Source: Amycolatopsis sp. CA-126428 (GTDB lineage: Bacteria; Actinomycetota; Actinomycetes; Mycobacteriales; Pseudonocardiaceae). Taken from it: a DNA stretch of 64,000 nucleotides. The stretch covers positions 152,120-216,119 of the forward strand of contig NZ_PPHF01000019.1 in assembly GCF_002904335.1 (NCBI RefSeq). The letters are read 5' to 3'. The notes below the pieces were generated by a model. It worked only from the letters and a program-made list of their open reading frames with translations, did no database searches and was not told the origin of the DNA. Below are positions 33,721 to 43,225 of this stretch, in pieces; position 1 is the first letter of the stretch, and every line of letters begins with the position of its first letter. The translations under genes were made by a program, and so were the position numbers.

Positions 33721-34669
33721 TCGCGTCCAACTTCTCCTTCAGGTACTGCGACGCGATCACCTCGGGGTAGGTCCGGGTGCCCAGCGGCGGCGCCAGTGAC
33801 GTGATCCGCGCGTCGTGGTCGGTCTCGTAGAAGAAGATCAACGACACGAGGTCTTCGTCGGGCGCCGTCGCGGGTGGGGGGAGGACGCGGTGGCGCGTCG
33901 AGCGCCAGCGGTCGCCCGTCCAGCGGGCCATCAGGTCGCCGATGTTGACCGTGAACGCCTCCGGGTGGAACGGCGCGTCCGCCCACTCGCCGTCGGCGGT
34001 GCACACCTGCAGGCCGCCGACGCCGGCCTGGCGGTCGAGCACCGTGACCGTGCCGAAGTCGGTGTGCGGGCCGATCCGGAACTGGTCCGGCGCCGGCGGG
34101 CCGACGTGGGTCATCGGCGGGTACCAGTTGATGTTGAACGTGTACGTCGGGTGCGCGGTGTGGCGGGTGAAGTGGCTCTGCGCGAGACCGAGCGCCGCGG
34201 CGAAGATCTCCAGCAGGTGGTCCGCCAGCGCCCGCATCCGGCGCATGTACTCCGTGGCCACCTCGCCCAGGCCGGGTACCTCGTGCGGCCAGACGTTGGG
34301 CTGGAACCAGAACCCGTCGACCTCGGCCACGCCGGTGCGGGTGTCCGCACCCGCCGAGTAGGACTCCTTGAGGTCCGGCGGGGTCTCGGTGCCCTCGGCG
34401 TAACCGTTGGCCTCGACCCCCGGCGGCAGCCAGCCGCGGCCGCCGACCGTGACGGCGTAGCGCTGCTTGACGTCCTCGGGCAGCGCGAAGAACCGCCGCG
34501 CCAGCTCGCGCGTCCGGTGGCGCAGGTCGTCCGGGACGCCGTGCCCGGTGACCAGCAGGAAGCCGGACTCCCGCAGCGCCTGGTCGATCCGGCCCGCCAC
34601 TTCGGCCCGGCCCTCGGACGTGCCCGCGAACCACGGCGAAAGGTCCACGAGCGGAACGGATGACGGCAT
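33707..34669 (-). CDS. Isopenicillin N synthase-family Fe(II) oxygenase
   Basis: A non-heme iron oxygenase of 320 residues. The iron triad is His202, Asp204 (GPHTDFGTV) and His260 (STRHRV). VPLVDLSPW and ESGFLLVTGHGVP are the family N-terminus. The Arg of the RxS pair that normally binds 2-oxoglutarate appears to be Leu (LVSLIFF), so cosubstrate use may differ. ATG 34669 has AGGAG at good spacing. It follows the deaminase gene by 64 bp. Thymine 7-hydroxylases belong to the same superfamily, so a nucleobase-related substrate is possible but unproven. Confidence 0.85.
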   Translation of the reverse strand: MPSSVPLVDLSPWFAGTSEGRAEVAGRIDQALRESGFLLVTGHGVPDDLRHRTRELARRFFALPEDVKQRYAVTVGGRGWLPPGVEANGYAEGTETPPDLKESYSAGADTRTGVAEVDGFWFQPNVWPHEVPGLGEVATEYMRRMRALADHLLEIFAAALGLAQSHFTRHTAHPTYTFNINWYPPMTHVGPPAPDQFRIGPHTDFGTVTVLDRQAGVGGLQVCTADGEWADAPFHPEAFTVNIGDLMARWTGDRWRSTRHRVLPPPATAPDEDLVSLIFFYETDHDARITSLAPPLGTRTYPEVIASQYLKEKLDAITMS

Positions 34670-34733
34670 ACCGGCTCCTGTAAAGCGCTGTTGGTCAAGC
34701 ATGTCCGGTCGAGCGAGCCCGATCGCTACTGTC

Positions 34734-35192
34734 CTATTCGGACTTTTCCACCCCGATGTCCTCGAACCACAGGTCCGGGCGCGCGGCGATGAACTCCGTC
34801 ATCAGCGCGGTGCAGCCGGGATCGTCGAGCAGGGTGATCTCCACCCCGAGCCCGGCGAGCCAGTCGTGACCGCCGTGGAACGTCTCGGCCTCACCGATGA
34901 CGACGTGCCCGATACCGAACTGACGGACGAGCCCGGAGCAGTACCAGCACGGCGAGAGCGTGGTGACCATGATCGTGTCCCGGTAGTGCGGGCGGCGGCC
35001 GGCGTTGCGGAACGCCGCGGTTTCGGCGTGCATCGACGGGTCGCCGTCCTGCACGCGCCGGTTGTGCCCGCGGCCCAGCAGCGTGCCCGCGGAGTCGAAC
35101 AGCGCGGCCCCGATCGGCACGCCCCCTTCGGCCTTGCCCCGCTCGGCTTCTTCGCGGGCGACGGCGAGCAGGGTGTGCGGATCGATCGGCAT
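34734..35192 (-). CDS. Cytosine/nucleoside deaminase (zinc CDA superfamily)
   Basis: The product of 152 residues has the zinc site His55-Ala-Glu57 and PCWYC (Cys82, Cys85). GGVPIGAALFD and GRGHNRRVQDGDPSMHAE resemble yeast-type cytosine deaminase (FCY1) more than tRNA adenosine deaminase. It would hydrolyse cytosine or a related base to the keto form with ammonia release. It is the first gene of a leftward pair with the oxygenase and divergent from a WYL regulator. Confidence 0.85.
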   Translation of the reverse strand: MPIDPHTLLAVAREEAERGKAEGGVPIGAALFDSAGTLLGRGHNRRVQDGDPSMHAETAAFRNAGRRPHYRDTIMVTTLSPCWYCSGLVRQFGIGHVVIGEAETFHGGHDWLAGLGVEITLLDDPGCTALMTEFIAARPDLWFEDIGVEKSE

Positions 35193-35262
35193 GCGTCACT
35201 CTTTCCGCCCGGGGTGGTGCCTGGCAAGTGCTTGAAGCCCGGACTGCACCTTCCGGCCGATT

Positions 35263-35281
35263 GCGGACAGGAGCTGTCCGC
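35263..35281. promoter_or_regulatory. Candidate operator between deaminase and WYL-regulator genes
   Basis: GCGGACAG-GAG-CTGTCCGC is a perfect 8-bp inverted repeat between the two divergent starts, 22 bp before the chosen WYL start. It is a good site for autoregulation and control of the deaminase-oxygenase pair. Confidence 0.5.
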
Positions 35282-35303
35282 GATGTCTGGCACACTGCGT
35301 GCC

Positions 35304-36260
35304 ATGTACGGCACTTCGGAACGGCTGCTCAGGCTGCTCTCGCTGCTGCAGGCGCGCCGGGACTGGCCGGGTGCCGACCTCGCGGCCCGCCTCGAGGTCG
35401 ACGTCCGCACGATCCGCCGCGACATCGAGCGGCTGCGCTCCCTCGGCTACCCGGTGCACGCGACGCCGGGGGTGGCGGGCGGCTACCGGCTGGGCGCGGG
35501 CGCGGCCCTGCCGCCGCTGCTGCTGGACGACGACGAGGCGGTCGCGGTCGCAGTCGGCCTGCGCACGGCGGCGAGCGGCACGGTCAGCGGCATCGAGGAG
35601 ACGTCGGTGCGCGCGCTGGCGAAGCTGGAGCAGGTGCTGCCGGCCCGGCTGCGGCCGCGGGTGAGCGCGCTGCAGGCGGCGACGGTGTCCCTGCCCGGAG
35701 CCGGCCCGACGGTGGACGCCTCGGTGCTGACGACGATCGCCGCCGCCTGCCGCGACCAGGAACGGCTGCGGTTCGGCTACGGCGACCGGTCGGGGGCCGC
35801 GACGCAGCGGTCGGCCGAGCCGCTGCGGCTGGTCCACACGGGGCGGCGCTGGTACCTGGTCGCCTTCGACCTCGACCGCGCGGACTGGCGCACCTTCCGG
35901 GTGGACCGGATCGCCGGGGTGCCGGCGGTGGGTTTCCGGTTCACGCCGCGCGAGCCCCCGGCGCCGGACCTCGCGGAGTACGTCTCCCGCCAGATCTCGA
36001 CGGCGGTCTACCCGCACCAGCTGGTCCTGCGCGTGGCCGCCCCGGCCGACGCGGTGGCCCGGCGCGTGCCGCCGACGGCCGGGGTGGTCGAGGCGATCGA
36101 CGAACACCGCTGCCGGGTGCGCACCGGGGCGAACACCCTGGACACGGTGCCGTACTACCTGGCCCAGTGGGGCTTCGACTTCGTGGTCGAGGAGGCGCCG
36201 CCGGGGCTGGTCGAGCGGCTGCGCGAGGTGGCGGAACGCTTCGCCCGGGCGGTCGGCTGA
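35304..36260 (+). CDS. WYL-domain (YafY-type) transcriptional regulator
   Basis: The product of 318 residues has an N-terminal HTH (SERLLRLLSLLQARRDWPGADLAARLEVDVRTIRRDIERL, residues about 4-45), a middle WYL domain (GRRWYLVAFDLDRADWRTFRVDRI) and a WCX C-terminal part. WYL domains sense nucleic acids or nucleotides. ATG 35304 matches the usual family start; ATG 35283, with AGGAG upstream, is also in frame. It is divergent from the deaminase-oxygenase pair, its likely target. Confidence 0.87.
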   Translation: MYGTSERLLRLLSLLQARRDWPGADLAARLEVDVRTIRRDIERLRSLGYPVHATPGVAGGYRLGAGAALPPLLLDDDEAVAVAVGLRTAASGTVSGIEETSVRALAKLEQVLPARLRPRVSALQAATVSLPGAGPTVDASVLTTIAAACRDQERLRFGYGDRSGAATQRSAEPLRLVHTGRRWYLVAFDLDRADWRTFRVDRIAGVPAVGFRFTPREPPAPDLAEYVSRQISTAVYPHQLVLRVAAPADAVARRVPPTAGVVEAIDEHRCRVRTGANTLDTVPYYLAQWGFDFVVEEAPPGLVERLREVAERFARAVG

Positions 36261-36295
36261 GCGCCGGCGAGCGTCGTGCCTCGGCGGCCGTCGTG

Positions 36296-37387
36296 CTAGC
36301 TCGGTTCGACCCGGACGCAAGCGCTTTCGCCGTCGCTCAAGAACCCCGCCAGCGCGCTGCCCTCGGCCGCGAGCTCTTCGCGTTCCGCCCCGGTCAGCCG
36401 CCGCAGCGGCCGGACCACGACCGTGTCGCTCTCCGTCGTCCACGTCGCGGAAACGCGGCCGTCGACCAGGACCACCCGCTCGCCCGCGACCGAGAGCCCG
36501 CGGTGGGCGTCGTCGATGATGCGGGAGCGGTCGTCGTAGCCGAGGATCGCGTTGTCGAACGCCGGCAGGAACCGGACCGGCGCCACCGTGTCCGGGTCGG
36601 GGCGGGGTGCCTCGGGCAGGTCGAGCAGCTCGCGGCCCCGCTCGTCGCGGAAGACCACCAGCTCCTCGCGCACCGCCTTCACCGCGGCCGGCAGGCCGGC
36701 CAGGCCCGACCACGCGCGCAGATCCGCCGTCGCCGCCGGGCCGAACGCCGCGAGGTAGCGCCGGACCAGCGTCCGCCCGACGCCGTCGGCCGGGTCGATC
36801 GGGTCGGCGTCACGGCCGAGCCACGTGGCCAGCGGCAGGTTCCGCACGCCCGCCTTGGTGCGCCACAGCCCGCGCGGCGGCAGCTGCACCGACGGGATCA
36901 ACGCGGCGATCAGCAGCTCCCCGAGCGGGCGGTGGCCCGGCGCGGGCCACCGGTCGGCGACCGCCCGCGCGAGCTCGCCCATCGAGCGGGGCTCGCCGTC
37001 GGCCAGCACCGCCCGGCCCGCCGCGGCGAGCTCGGCCATGTCCACCGTCGCCAGTTCGCGGCGGTAGGTGCCGACGACCCGCTGCCGCAGCATCGTGTCG
37101 AACCGGCTCCGCCACGCCAGGACGTCGACGGCGGTCAGCAGGTGCACGGTGCGGCGCATGAGGTGGGTCCGCACGACCTGCCGCCCGGTCAGCAGGGCGT
37201 CCAGCGCGGCCGGGTCGAACGCGCGCAGCCGCGACCACAGCCCTGTGAACGGTTCCTGCGGCTCCTGCGCCTGCAGGCCGCCGAGGTGGGCGACGGCGTC
37301 GAGCACGGGCCGGCCGGCCCGTTCGAGAAGCAGCTGCCGGGCGAGGGTGGCGCGGTTGAGGGCTCGCGCGTCGAGGACGGGGTGCAC
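36296..37387 (-). CDS. AlkZ-like winged-helix DNA glycosylase family protein (HTH_42)
   Basis: The product of 363 residues belongs to the winged-helix superfamily that includes AlkZ, which unhooks bulky or crosslinked DNA adducts in antibiotic producers, and YcaQ/AlkX. The catalytic QxQ motif is present as GLQAQEP (Gln39, Gln41). LWRTKAGVRNLPLATWLGRD and LPAFDNAILGYDDRSRI are other family parts. It may protect against a self-made or foreign genotoxin; none is encoded here. The start is GTG 37387, 39 bp after the TetR stop, so probably one transcript. Confidence 0.82.
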   Translation of the reverse strand: MHPVLDARALNRATLARQLLLERAGRPVLDAVAHLGGLQAQEPQEPFTGLWSRLRAFDPAALDALLTGRQVVRTHLMRRTVHLLTAVDVLAWRSRFDTMLRQRVVGTYRRELATVDMAELAAAGRAVLADGEPRSMGELARAVADRWPAPGHRPLGELLIAALIPSVQLPPRGLWRTKAGVRNLPLATWLGRDADPIDPADGVGRTLVRRYLAAFGPAATADLRAWSGLAGLPAAVKAVREELVVFRDERGRELLDLPEAPRPDPDTVAPVRFLPAFDNAILGYDDRSRIIDDAHRGLSVAGERVVLVDGRVSATWTTESDTVVVRPLRRLTGAEREELAAEGSALAGFLSDGESACVRVEPS

Positions 37388-37426
37388 GAGGCCAGCGTGG
37401 CAGAGGTAGCGGACAGGTTGTGACCG

Positions 37427-38047
37427 CTACTGGGGCGCCATGCCGACGCCGAGCATCCGCAGCACGAGCCCGCCGTACTCCTTGCCCAGCGCCGCGGGCG
37501 TCTGGCGGGCGCGCTCGCTGTACCAGCGGGCGACGTCGACGCCGAGTGAGAGCACGGCCCGGGCGGCGACGTGCGGGTCGGACACGGTGAACACCCCGCT
37601 CTCGACGCCCTCGGCGATGACCTCGCGCACGATCCGCTCGATCCGGCGCCGCAGCTCGGCGACCACCTCGAACTCCTGCTCGGGCAGCGCCTGCAGCTCG
37701 TACTGGACGACCCGCGCGACGGTGTGGCGCCGCGCGTGCCACGCCACGAAGTCCTCGACGATCAGCCGGATCCGCTCGACGGGATCGGACTCCTTGGCGA
37801 CGACGTTCTCGACCAGCGAGAGCGTCTGCTCGTGGCCGTACCGGCTGATCGCGAACAGCAGCGCGGCCTTGGAGGGGAAGTGCACGTAGAGCGCGGCGGG
37901 CGACATCCCCGCGGCGCCGGCGATGTCCCGCGTGGTGGTGGCGTGGTAGCCGCGCTGGGCGAAGGCCTCCACGCCGGCCAGCATGAGCCGCCGGGCGGTC
38001 TCCGGCTGCACGTCCGGCCAGAGCTCGGCCGACAGCGACATCGTCAT
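37427..38047 (-). CDS. TetR family transcriptional regulator
   Basis: A protein of 206 residues. The helix-turn-helix is TTTRDIAGAAGMSPAALYVHFPSKAALL. The C-terminal domain (VVQYELQALPEQEFEVVAELRRRIERIV) resembles KstR2-type and other lipid-related TetR regulators. ATG 38047 has GGAGGACC upstream. Being first in a transcript with the AlkZ-like gene, it probably represses itself and that gene through the palindrome at 38115-38126. Confidence 0.87.
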   Translation of the reverse strand: MTMSLSAELWPDVQPETARRLMLAGVEAFAQRGYHATTTRDIAGAAGMSPAALYVHFPSKAALLFAISRYGHEQTLSLVENVVAKESDPVERIRLIVEDFVAWHARRHTVARVVQYELQALPEQEFEVVAELRRRIERIVREVIAEGVESGVFTVSDPHVAARAVLSLGVDVARWYSERARQTPAALGKEYGGLVLRMLGVGMAPQ

Positions 38048-38114
38048 CCGGTGGTCCTCCCCGCTCGCGCGCCCGGACGGCGGCCACGACGGCCGGCCCG
38101 GTCGTGCCCATTGT

Positions 38115-38126
38115 AAGCGGGCGCTT
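38115..38126. promoter_or_regulatory. Candidate TetR operator
   Basis: AAGCGGGCGCTT (AAGCG-GG-CGCTT) is a perfect palindrome about 68 bp upstream of the TetR start. Confidence 0.4.
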
Positions 38127-38175
38127 TGTCAGCGGAGCCGGGGATCATCCCCGAGAAGGGGGATGTCATGCCGCG

Positions 38176-38418
38176 TCAGGCGTGCACACCCGGCTCGATT
38201 CCGGTCGACTCACCTGGCTCGTGGTGCACCGCCTTCCGCGGGTCCAGGTGCAGATCCTGCCCAGCACCGGTCCGGATCCGATGCGGTGCCGCGGCCCCGA
38301 CGGCGCCGGCCATCATCGGGACCCCGATCGCCGCCACGATGGGCAGGTACGGGTTGCCGCCCGCCACCTTGTACACATTGGACACTTCCCGCCGGGGGTA
38401 GCGGGCGGCGTCGGACAT
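38176..38418 (-). CDS. Possible small hypothetical protein
   Basis: An 80-residue frame whose codon third positions are about 85% G/C, like the real genes around it. It has one hydrophobic segment (NPYLPIVAAIGVPMMAGAVGAA). No ribosome site precedes ATG 38418 and no family was recognised, so it may be spurious. It is the only plausible gene in the 747-bp gap 38048-38794; the part from 38419 to 38794 shows nothing clear. Confidence 0.3.
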   Translation of the reverse strand: MSDAARYPRREVSNVYKVAGGNPYLPIVAAIGVPMMAGAVGAAAPHRIRTGAGQDLHLDPRKAVHHEPGESTGIEPGVHA

Positions 38419-38794
38419 CGCGTGGACGGTGGTGGTGAAGCCGTCGGGAAGTTCCCCGGAGTTGTTTCGGCCGCCCCGGTAGCGCGTTGCGTGCGGCATG
38501 GGCATGCGCGCGTGGACCAGGCGCTGTCCCGCACGGGAAGCCCGGCTGACCGGGCGCTGACCTGCGGTTTGACTTTTTCGAGTGGGCTGGCCCAGGCCAC
38601 CCCTTCGCCGTGCCGACGAGCATGGGCGAGGTCTGCCGCCACCCGTCACTGGGTGCTGATGCGCCCACGCTCGTCTGCCCCCACGTCCACCCGGGGGCGC
38701 GCAGGCATGGCCCGGGCGTCCTCGTGGCCAAGTTGTCCTGTTTGCGACAAGACACCCGAACCGGGCAAGATCGGGAGTGAACTCTGGGGGAACG

Positions 38795-41700
38795 ATGAGA
38801 AAATCTTTCTCGCCTGCGTGCAGCACGCTGCGGTTTCGTGTGCTCGGTCCTCTCGAAGTCCTCGATGGCAACGGGAGCGCCCTGACCATCACGCGGCGCA
38901 AAGCCCGGTCGCTGCTCGCGGTGCTCCTGTTCAAGGCCAACTCGGCCGTGTCGGCCGACTCGCTCGTGGATCAGCTATGGGGCGAGTTTCCGCCCAAGTC
39001 CGCGGTGGCCAACCTGCAGTCGTACGTGGCCGAGCTGCGCCGCGTCCTCGGCGCCGCGGATCCCACCCGGGCGGACCGGCTGAGGACGTACCGCGGCGGA
39101 TACCAGCTCACGGTCGACGATGGAGAGCTCGACGCCGAGCGGTTCGCACGGCTCGCCCGGTTGGGCACCGATCAGCTCGGCCGGGGGATGCCGGCCACCG
39201 CGGTCGAACACCTCAGCGTTGCTCTCGAACTTTGGCGCGGGCCGGTCCTCGGTGGTCTGGAACTGCCCGAGTTACTGCGTCCGGAAGCCGAACGGCTCGA
39301 CGAGCTGCGCCTGCAAGTCGCCGAGGAACGCGCGCGGGCATGGCTCGATCTGGGGTGCAACGACGTCGCTGCCGCCGACCTCCGGGTGCTGACCGGCGAG
39401 GCGCCGCTGCGGGAGCGGCCATGGGAATTGCTGATGCTGGCCCACCATCGCGGGGGACGGACCGACGAGGCACTCGCCACCTACCAGCGAGCCCGCGCGA
39501 TGCTCGTCGAGCAGCTCGGTGTCGAGCCCGGACCAGCGTTGCGCCGGACCCACCGCACGATCCTCACCGACGCCCCGGCGATCGAACCGGCACCGGTGCC
39601 GCAGCACAACGGCTGGATCCGTCCGCGGCAACTCCCGCCGGACTCGGCCGTCGTCATCGGTCGTGCCTCGCAACTGTCGGCTTTGGACGAACTGCTGATC
39701 CGGCGGGAGACGAGTGGTACCCCGCCGATCGCCGTGGTCGTCGGACCGGCCGGGGTGGGCAAGACCACCCTGGCCCTGCACTGGGCCCACCGCGTCGCAC
39801 CGGCATTTCCCGATGGCCAGCTGTTCGTCGACCTCCACGGCTATTCGTCCACGCCCGCGCTCGATCAGCTCGAGGTTCTCAGCCGGTTCCTGCACTCACT
39901 GGGCGTCCCGGCCGCCCGCGTGCCGAAGGATCTCGCCGACGCGGCCGCACTGTACCGTTCGGTGCTGTCCGACCGGCGGCTCCTCGTCGTGCTCGACAAC
40001 GCCGCCCTCGCCGATCAAGTCCGGTGGTTGCTGCCCGGGACTCGGGATGTTCCGTCCTGATCACCAGCAGGCATCGGCTGGCCGGCGTGGAGATCACACT
40101 CGGCGCTACGTCGCTCACGGTGGACGAGCTGTCGGCGGACGAATCCCTCGCGTTGCTCACCACGGTCGTCGGCGCGGACCGGATCGCCGCCGACGTGCCG
40201 GCGGCCCGGGAACTGACCGAGCTGTGCGCGGGGCTCCCGCTCGCCCTGCGAATCGTCGCCGCGAACCTGGTGCTGTGGCCCGGACAAACCCTTGCCGACT
40301 ACCGGTCGGAGCTGGCCGGCGCCGGTCTGGTCGCCCGGTTGAGCGTGCCAGGCGACGAGCGGCTCGGCCTTCGCCGCGCCTTCGACATGTCCTACGACGC
40401 CGTCTCGGAGCAGGGCGCTTGGTTGTTCTCCCTGCTCGGCCTCGTGCCGGGTGCCGACGTCAGCCTGATCGCCACGGCAGCCCTCGCGGGCCTGGACACC
40501 AGGGCGACGCGGCAGGTGCTCCGCGAACTCGTCGCCAGTCACCTCGTGCAGTACCGGGCTTCCGAACGGTTCGGGCTGCACGATCTCCTTCGAGACTACG
40601 CAGCGGAACGTGCCGGCGAGCGGATCCCTGCGGCGATCCGGGACGAAGCGCTGGGCAGGCTGTTCGACCACTACCTGCGGACCGCGGACCGCGCGGCGAC
40701 CGCCCTCTACCCCGACATGCTGCGGCTGCCGGTCGGCGAACCGCGCGAGCGGCCGTTCGATCCGGCCGAGGCACGGCAGTGGCTGCTGGCCGAGCACACG
40801 AACATACTGGCCGCGATCCGGTGGACCGCCGAACACGGCCCGATTTCCTACGCCTGGCGGCTCGCGGACGTCCTGCGCGGCTTCTACCATTCGCACCGCC
40901 TGGACGCGGACTGGGAGGCGGCGGCGGGCACCGGGCTGACGGCCGCGGAGAAGGCGGACGACCGGCACGCGGCCGGCGCCATGCGGCACAGCCTCGGCGC
41001 TCTGGCGTGGAGCCGTGGCGCCTACGGCCGGGCGCTCGCGGAACTCGACGCGGCCAAGGAGTCCTATCACGTCAGCGGGGCGCGCGCCGGCGAGGATTCG
41101 GTGCTGCACGCCCTCGGTGTCGTCCACCTCGACCTCGGCCGGCTCGACCGGGCCACGGACCATTTCACGGCCGCGCTCGCCGCGACCGAGGAGTGTGGCG
41201 CCCCGCTCCGCATCGCCAACGGCCTGATCAACCTCGGTGCCGTGCTCATCGAACGCGGCCGGCTGGCCGAGGGCATCCGGCACAACGAGCGCGCACTCGA
41301 GGTCTGCCGCCGGCTTGGTTCTCCGCACGCGGCGGCCATCGCCTTGTGCAACCTCGGTCACGGCTATCGGGTGACCGGCGACCTGGACCGTGCGCTGGAG
41401 GTCCTCACCGAGGCCCGCGAGATCCTCCGGGAACTGGGCTCACGCGACGACGAAGCGGACGTCTTGGTGCGCCTGGCCGCCGTGCACCTGGACACCGGTG
41501 GCTTCCCGGACGCGCACTCATGCGCCCACGAAGCGCTGCGCGCCGCCCGAGACGCGGACAACCGCAGGTTCGAAGCCGACGCGCTGTGCGCACTCGGCGA
41601 CGTCCACGTCCAGGTCGGTGGCGAGGAAACCGGGCACGGCCACTATCTCGAAGCGCTTCGTCTGGCGAAGCGGATCGGCTACCGCCGGGGCGAGATCGTG

Positions 41701-42105
41701 GCGGCGATCGGGCTCTCCTCGGCCGCCCCTCGGACGGCAGCCGACTACGCCTCCATCGCGCTGCGGACCGCCGAACGGGGCGGCTTCGGTCTCCTCGCCG
41801 GGCAGGCCCGGATCGGCCTCGCGGAGGCGGTCCTCGCGGCCGGCGACCCGGTCGCGGCCGACGAGCACGCTTCGCGAGGTCTCCAGGACCTGCGAGCGAG
41901 CGGGCATGTGCTCGGCGAGGCGCGTGCCCTCGTCGTCCTGGGCGCCGTCCGGTCATACCAGGCCGACCACGTGGGTGCGCGAGAACACTGGCTCGCGGCC
42001 GGGGAACTGCTCGACCTCGGAAGCGCGGCGCCGATCGCCGTCGAGGTGCGAACCCTCCTGTCGACCGAAGCAGGCGTGGCACCCGGGTGCGGGCGGCATA
42101 CCTAG
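38795..42105 (+). pseudogene. SARP/NB-ARC/TPR regulator (AfsR-like) interrupted by a frameshift
   Basis: The 5' part (38795-40060) encodes an OmpR-type DNA-binding domain (residues 10-100), a BTAD domain and the NB-ARC P-loop (GPAGVGKTTLALHWAH, then GQLFVDLHGYS), and stops shortly after LLPGT. The rest continues in another frame as SGCSVLITSRHRLAGV through to 42105, with the remaining NB-ARC and at least seven TPRs. Compared with its paralogs (LLPGSASCTVLITSRHRL), one base is missing near 40042. SARPs switch on antibiotic or secretion genes. A rare TTA leucine codon lies at 39272-39274. The ATG at 38795 follows GGGGGAA. The gene is a true mutant, a sequencing error or, less likely, recoded. 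Confidence 0.85.
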
Positions 42106-43091
42106 GATGCGCTCACGATGAGGAGCGCGGAGCCGAACGTCGTCGGCCGGTGCCGCGCCGCGCCGCCGGCGCGATCGGTGACGATCAGCCCCGAATCGCG
42201 CAGGACAGTGGCGTGCTGGCTGGCCCCCGCCGCGGAAATCCGGAGCTCGGCGGCGATCTCTGTCGTGGAGACCAGCGGTCTGGCGCAGATGATGTCCAGC
42301 ACCGCGGCCCGGGTCCGGCCCAGCAGCGCGGTCGCGGACCTGATGGGTGTGACCCCGGTGAACCAGCCGGGGCGCCGGTCGATCGGGTAGACGAGCACCG
42401 GCTGCCGGGCCGCGTCGAGCAGCGTGACCGGCGACTGCCAGCAGAACAGCGAAGGAACCAGCAGGAGACCGCGGCCGCCGAGCCGCAGTTCCTGGTCCAC
42501 CGGGTAGTCGATCTCGAGTACCGGGGACTGCCATCGCACCTGCTGATGCAGGGTGGACAGCAGCGCCTCGACACCACCGTCGAGCACGATCTCGCCGCGT
42601 TGCAGCCTGTCCGCCCGAGCCTGGCTGACGATGGCAGGCCAGTACGGTTCGACCGCGACCGAGAAGTACCGCCGCACCGCGTCGCCGAGTTCGTGCAGGA
42701 CGTCGAGCTCACCGGCGGCGAGCGACGGCGCCCACGACGGAAGGGGCCGGGAGGCGGCCAGCTCGGTGCGATCGGCGGCCAGCAGCGAGCGAGGAGTGCT
42801 GAGCACGGCGTCGAGTCCCGTTTCGAGGTCGGTCGCGCCCGCCCCGGGGGTCAGGAAGTCCACCGAGTAGCCGCGCGGTGGCGCCAGGGTGAGCAGCAAT
42901 CCCACCGAACGGTCCAGCCGCTGCCGGACCCAGGACCGCCACTCGCCGAACACCGGCTGCCCGGTACCGCCCTGCAGCAGGTGCAAGCTCAGCAGCGTCT
43001 CCCACAACGGATCCGGCGTGTGCTGGACGCGGGTGCGGGCAAGATCTTCGGCCTCGAAATGAACGCGCAAAGTATTCTGGTGAACCCCCAT
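42102..43091 (-). CDS. ArsR-type winged-helix regulator with long N-terminal domain (DUF5937-like)
   Basis: The product has 329 residues. A long N-terminal domain of about 230 residues (DPLWETLLSLHLLQ, LDVLHELGDAVRRYFSVAVEPYWPAI) precedes an ArsR-like winged helix (VLDIICARPLVSTTEIAAELRISAAGASQHATVLRDSGLIVTDR). This plan is common in Streptomyces and Amycolatopsis as a regulator of unknown ligand; no Cys metal site is seen. The stop overlaps the SARP gene end by 4 bp. Confidence 0.82.
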   Translation of the reverse strand: MGVHQNTLRVHFEAEDLARTRVQHTPDPLWETLLSLHLLQGGTGQPVFGEWRSWVRQRLDRSVGLLLTLAPPRGYSVDFLTPGAGATDLETGLDAVLSTPRSLLAADRTELAASRPLPSWAPSLAAGELDVLHELGDAVRRYFSVAVEPYWPAIVSQARADRLQRGEIVLDGGVEALLSTLHQQVRWQSPVLEIDYPVDQELRLGGRGLLLVPSLFCWQSPVTLLDAARQPVLVYPIDRRPGWFTGVTPIRSATALLGRTRAAVLDIICARPLVSTTEIAAELRISAAGASQHATVLRDSGLIVTDRAGGAARHRPTTFGSALLIVSAS

Positions 43092-43174
43092 GACCGGAAA
43101 TGATCACAAAGTGTGCCATTCAGATGCTATACACGGATGTATGGCGGAATCTGGCTTCACCTCGCAGAACGCAA

Positions 43175-43211
43175 CGATCCCGTGTGGCGGGGTTTCCGCC
43201 ACACGGGATCG
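43175..43211. terminator. Terminator of the DUF6355 peptide gene
   Basis: A perfect 16-bp stem (43175-43190 with 43196-43211) and a 5-base loop, 14 bp beyond the peptide gene's stop on the minus strand. Confidence 0.85.
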
Positions 43212-43225
43212 ATGCTTCTTGCGAA

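Noticed and set aside
38126..38401. A 91-codon plus-strand frame before the SARP gene
   Set aside because: No ribosome site or family, and it is antisense to a frame with better codon statistics.
40036..40060. Programmed frameshifting in the SARP gene
   Set aside because: No slippery heptamer or downstream pseudoknot was seen; a simple one-base loss or sequence error is more likely.
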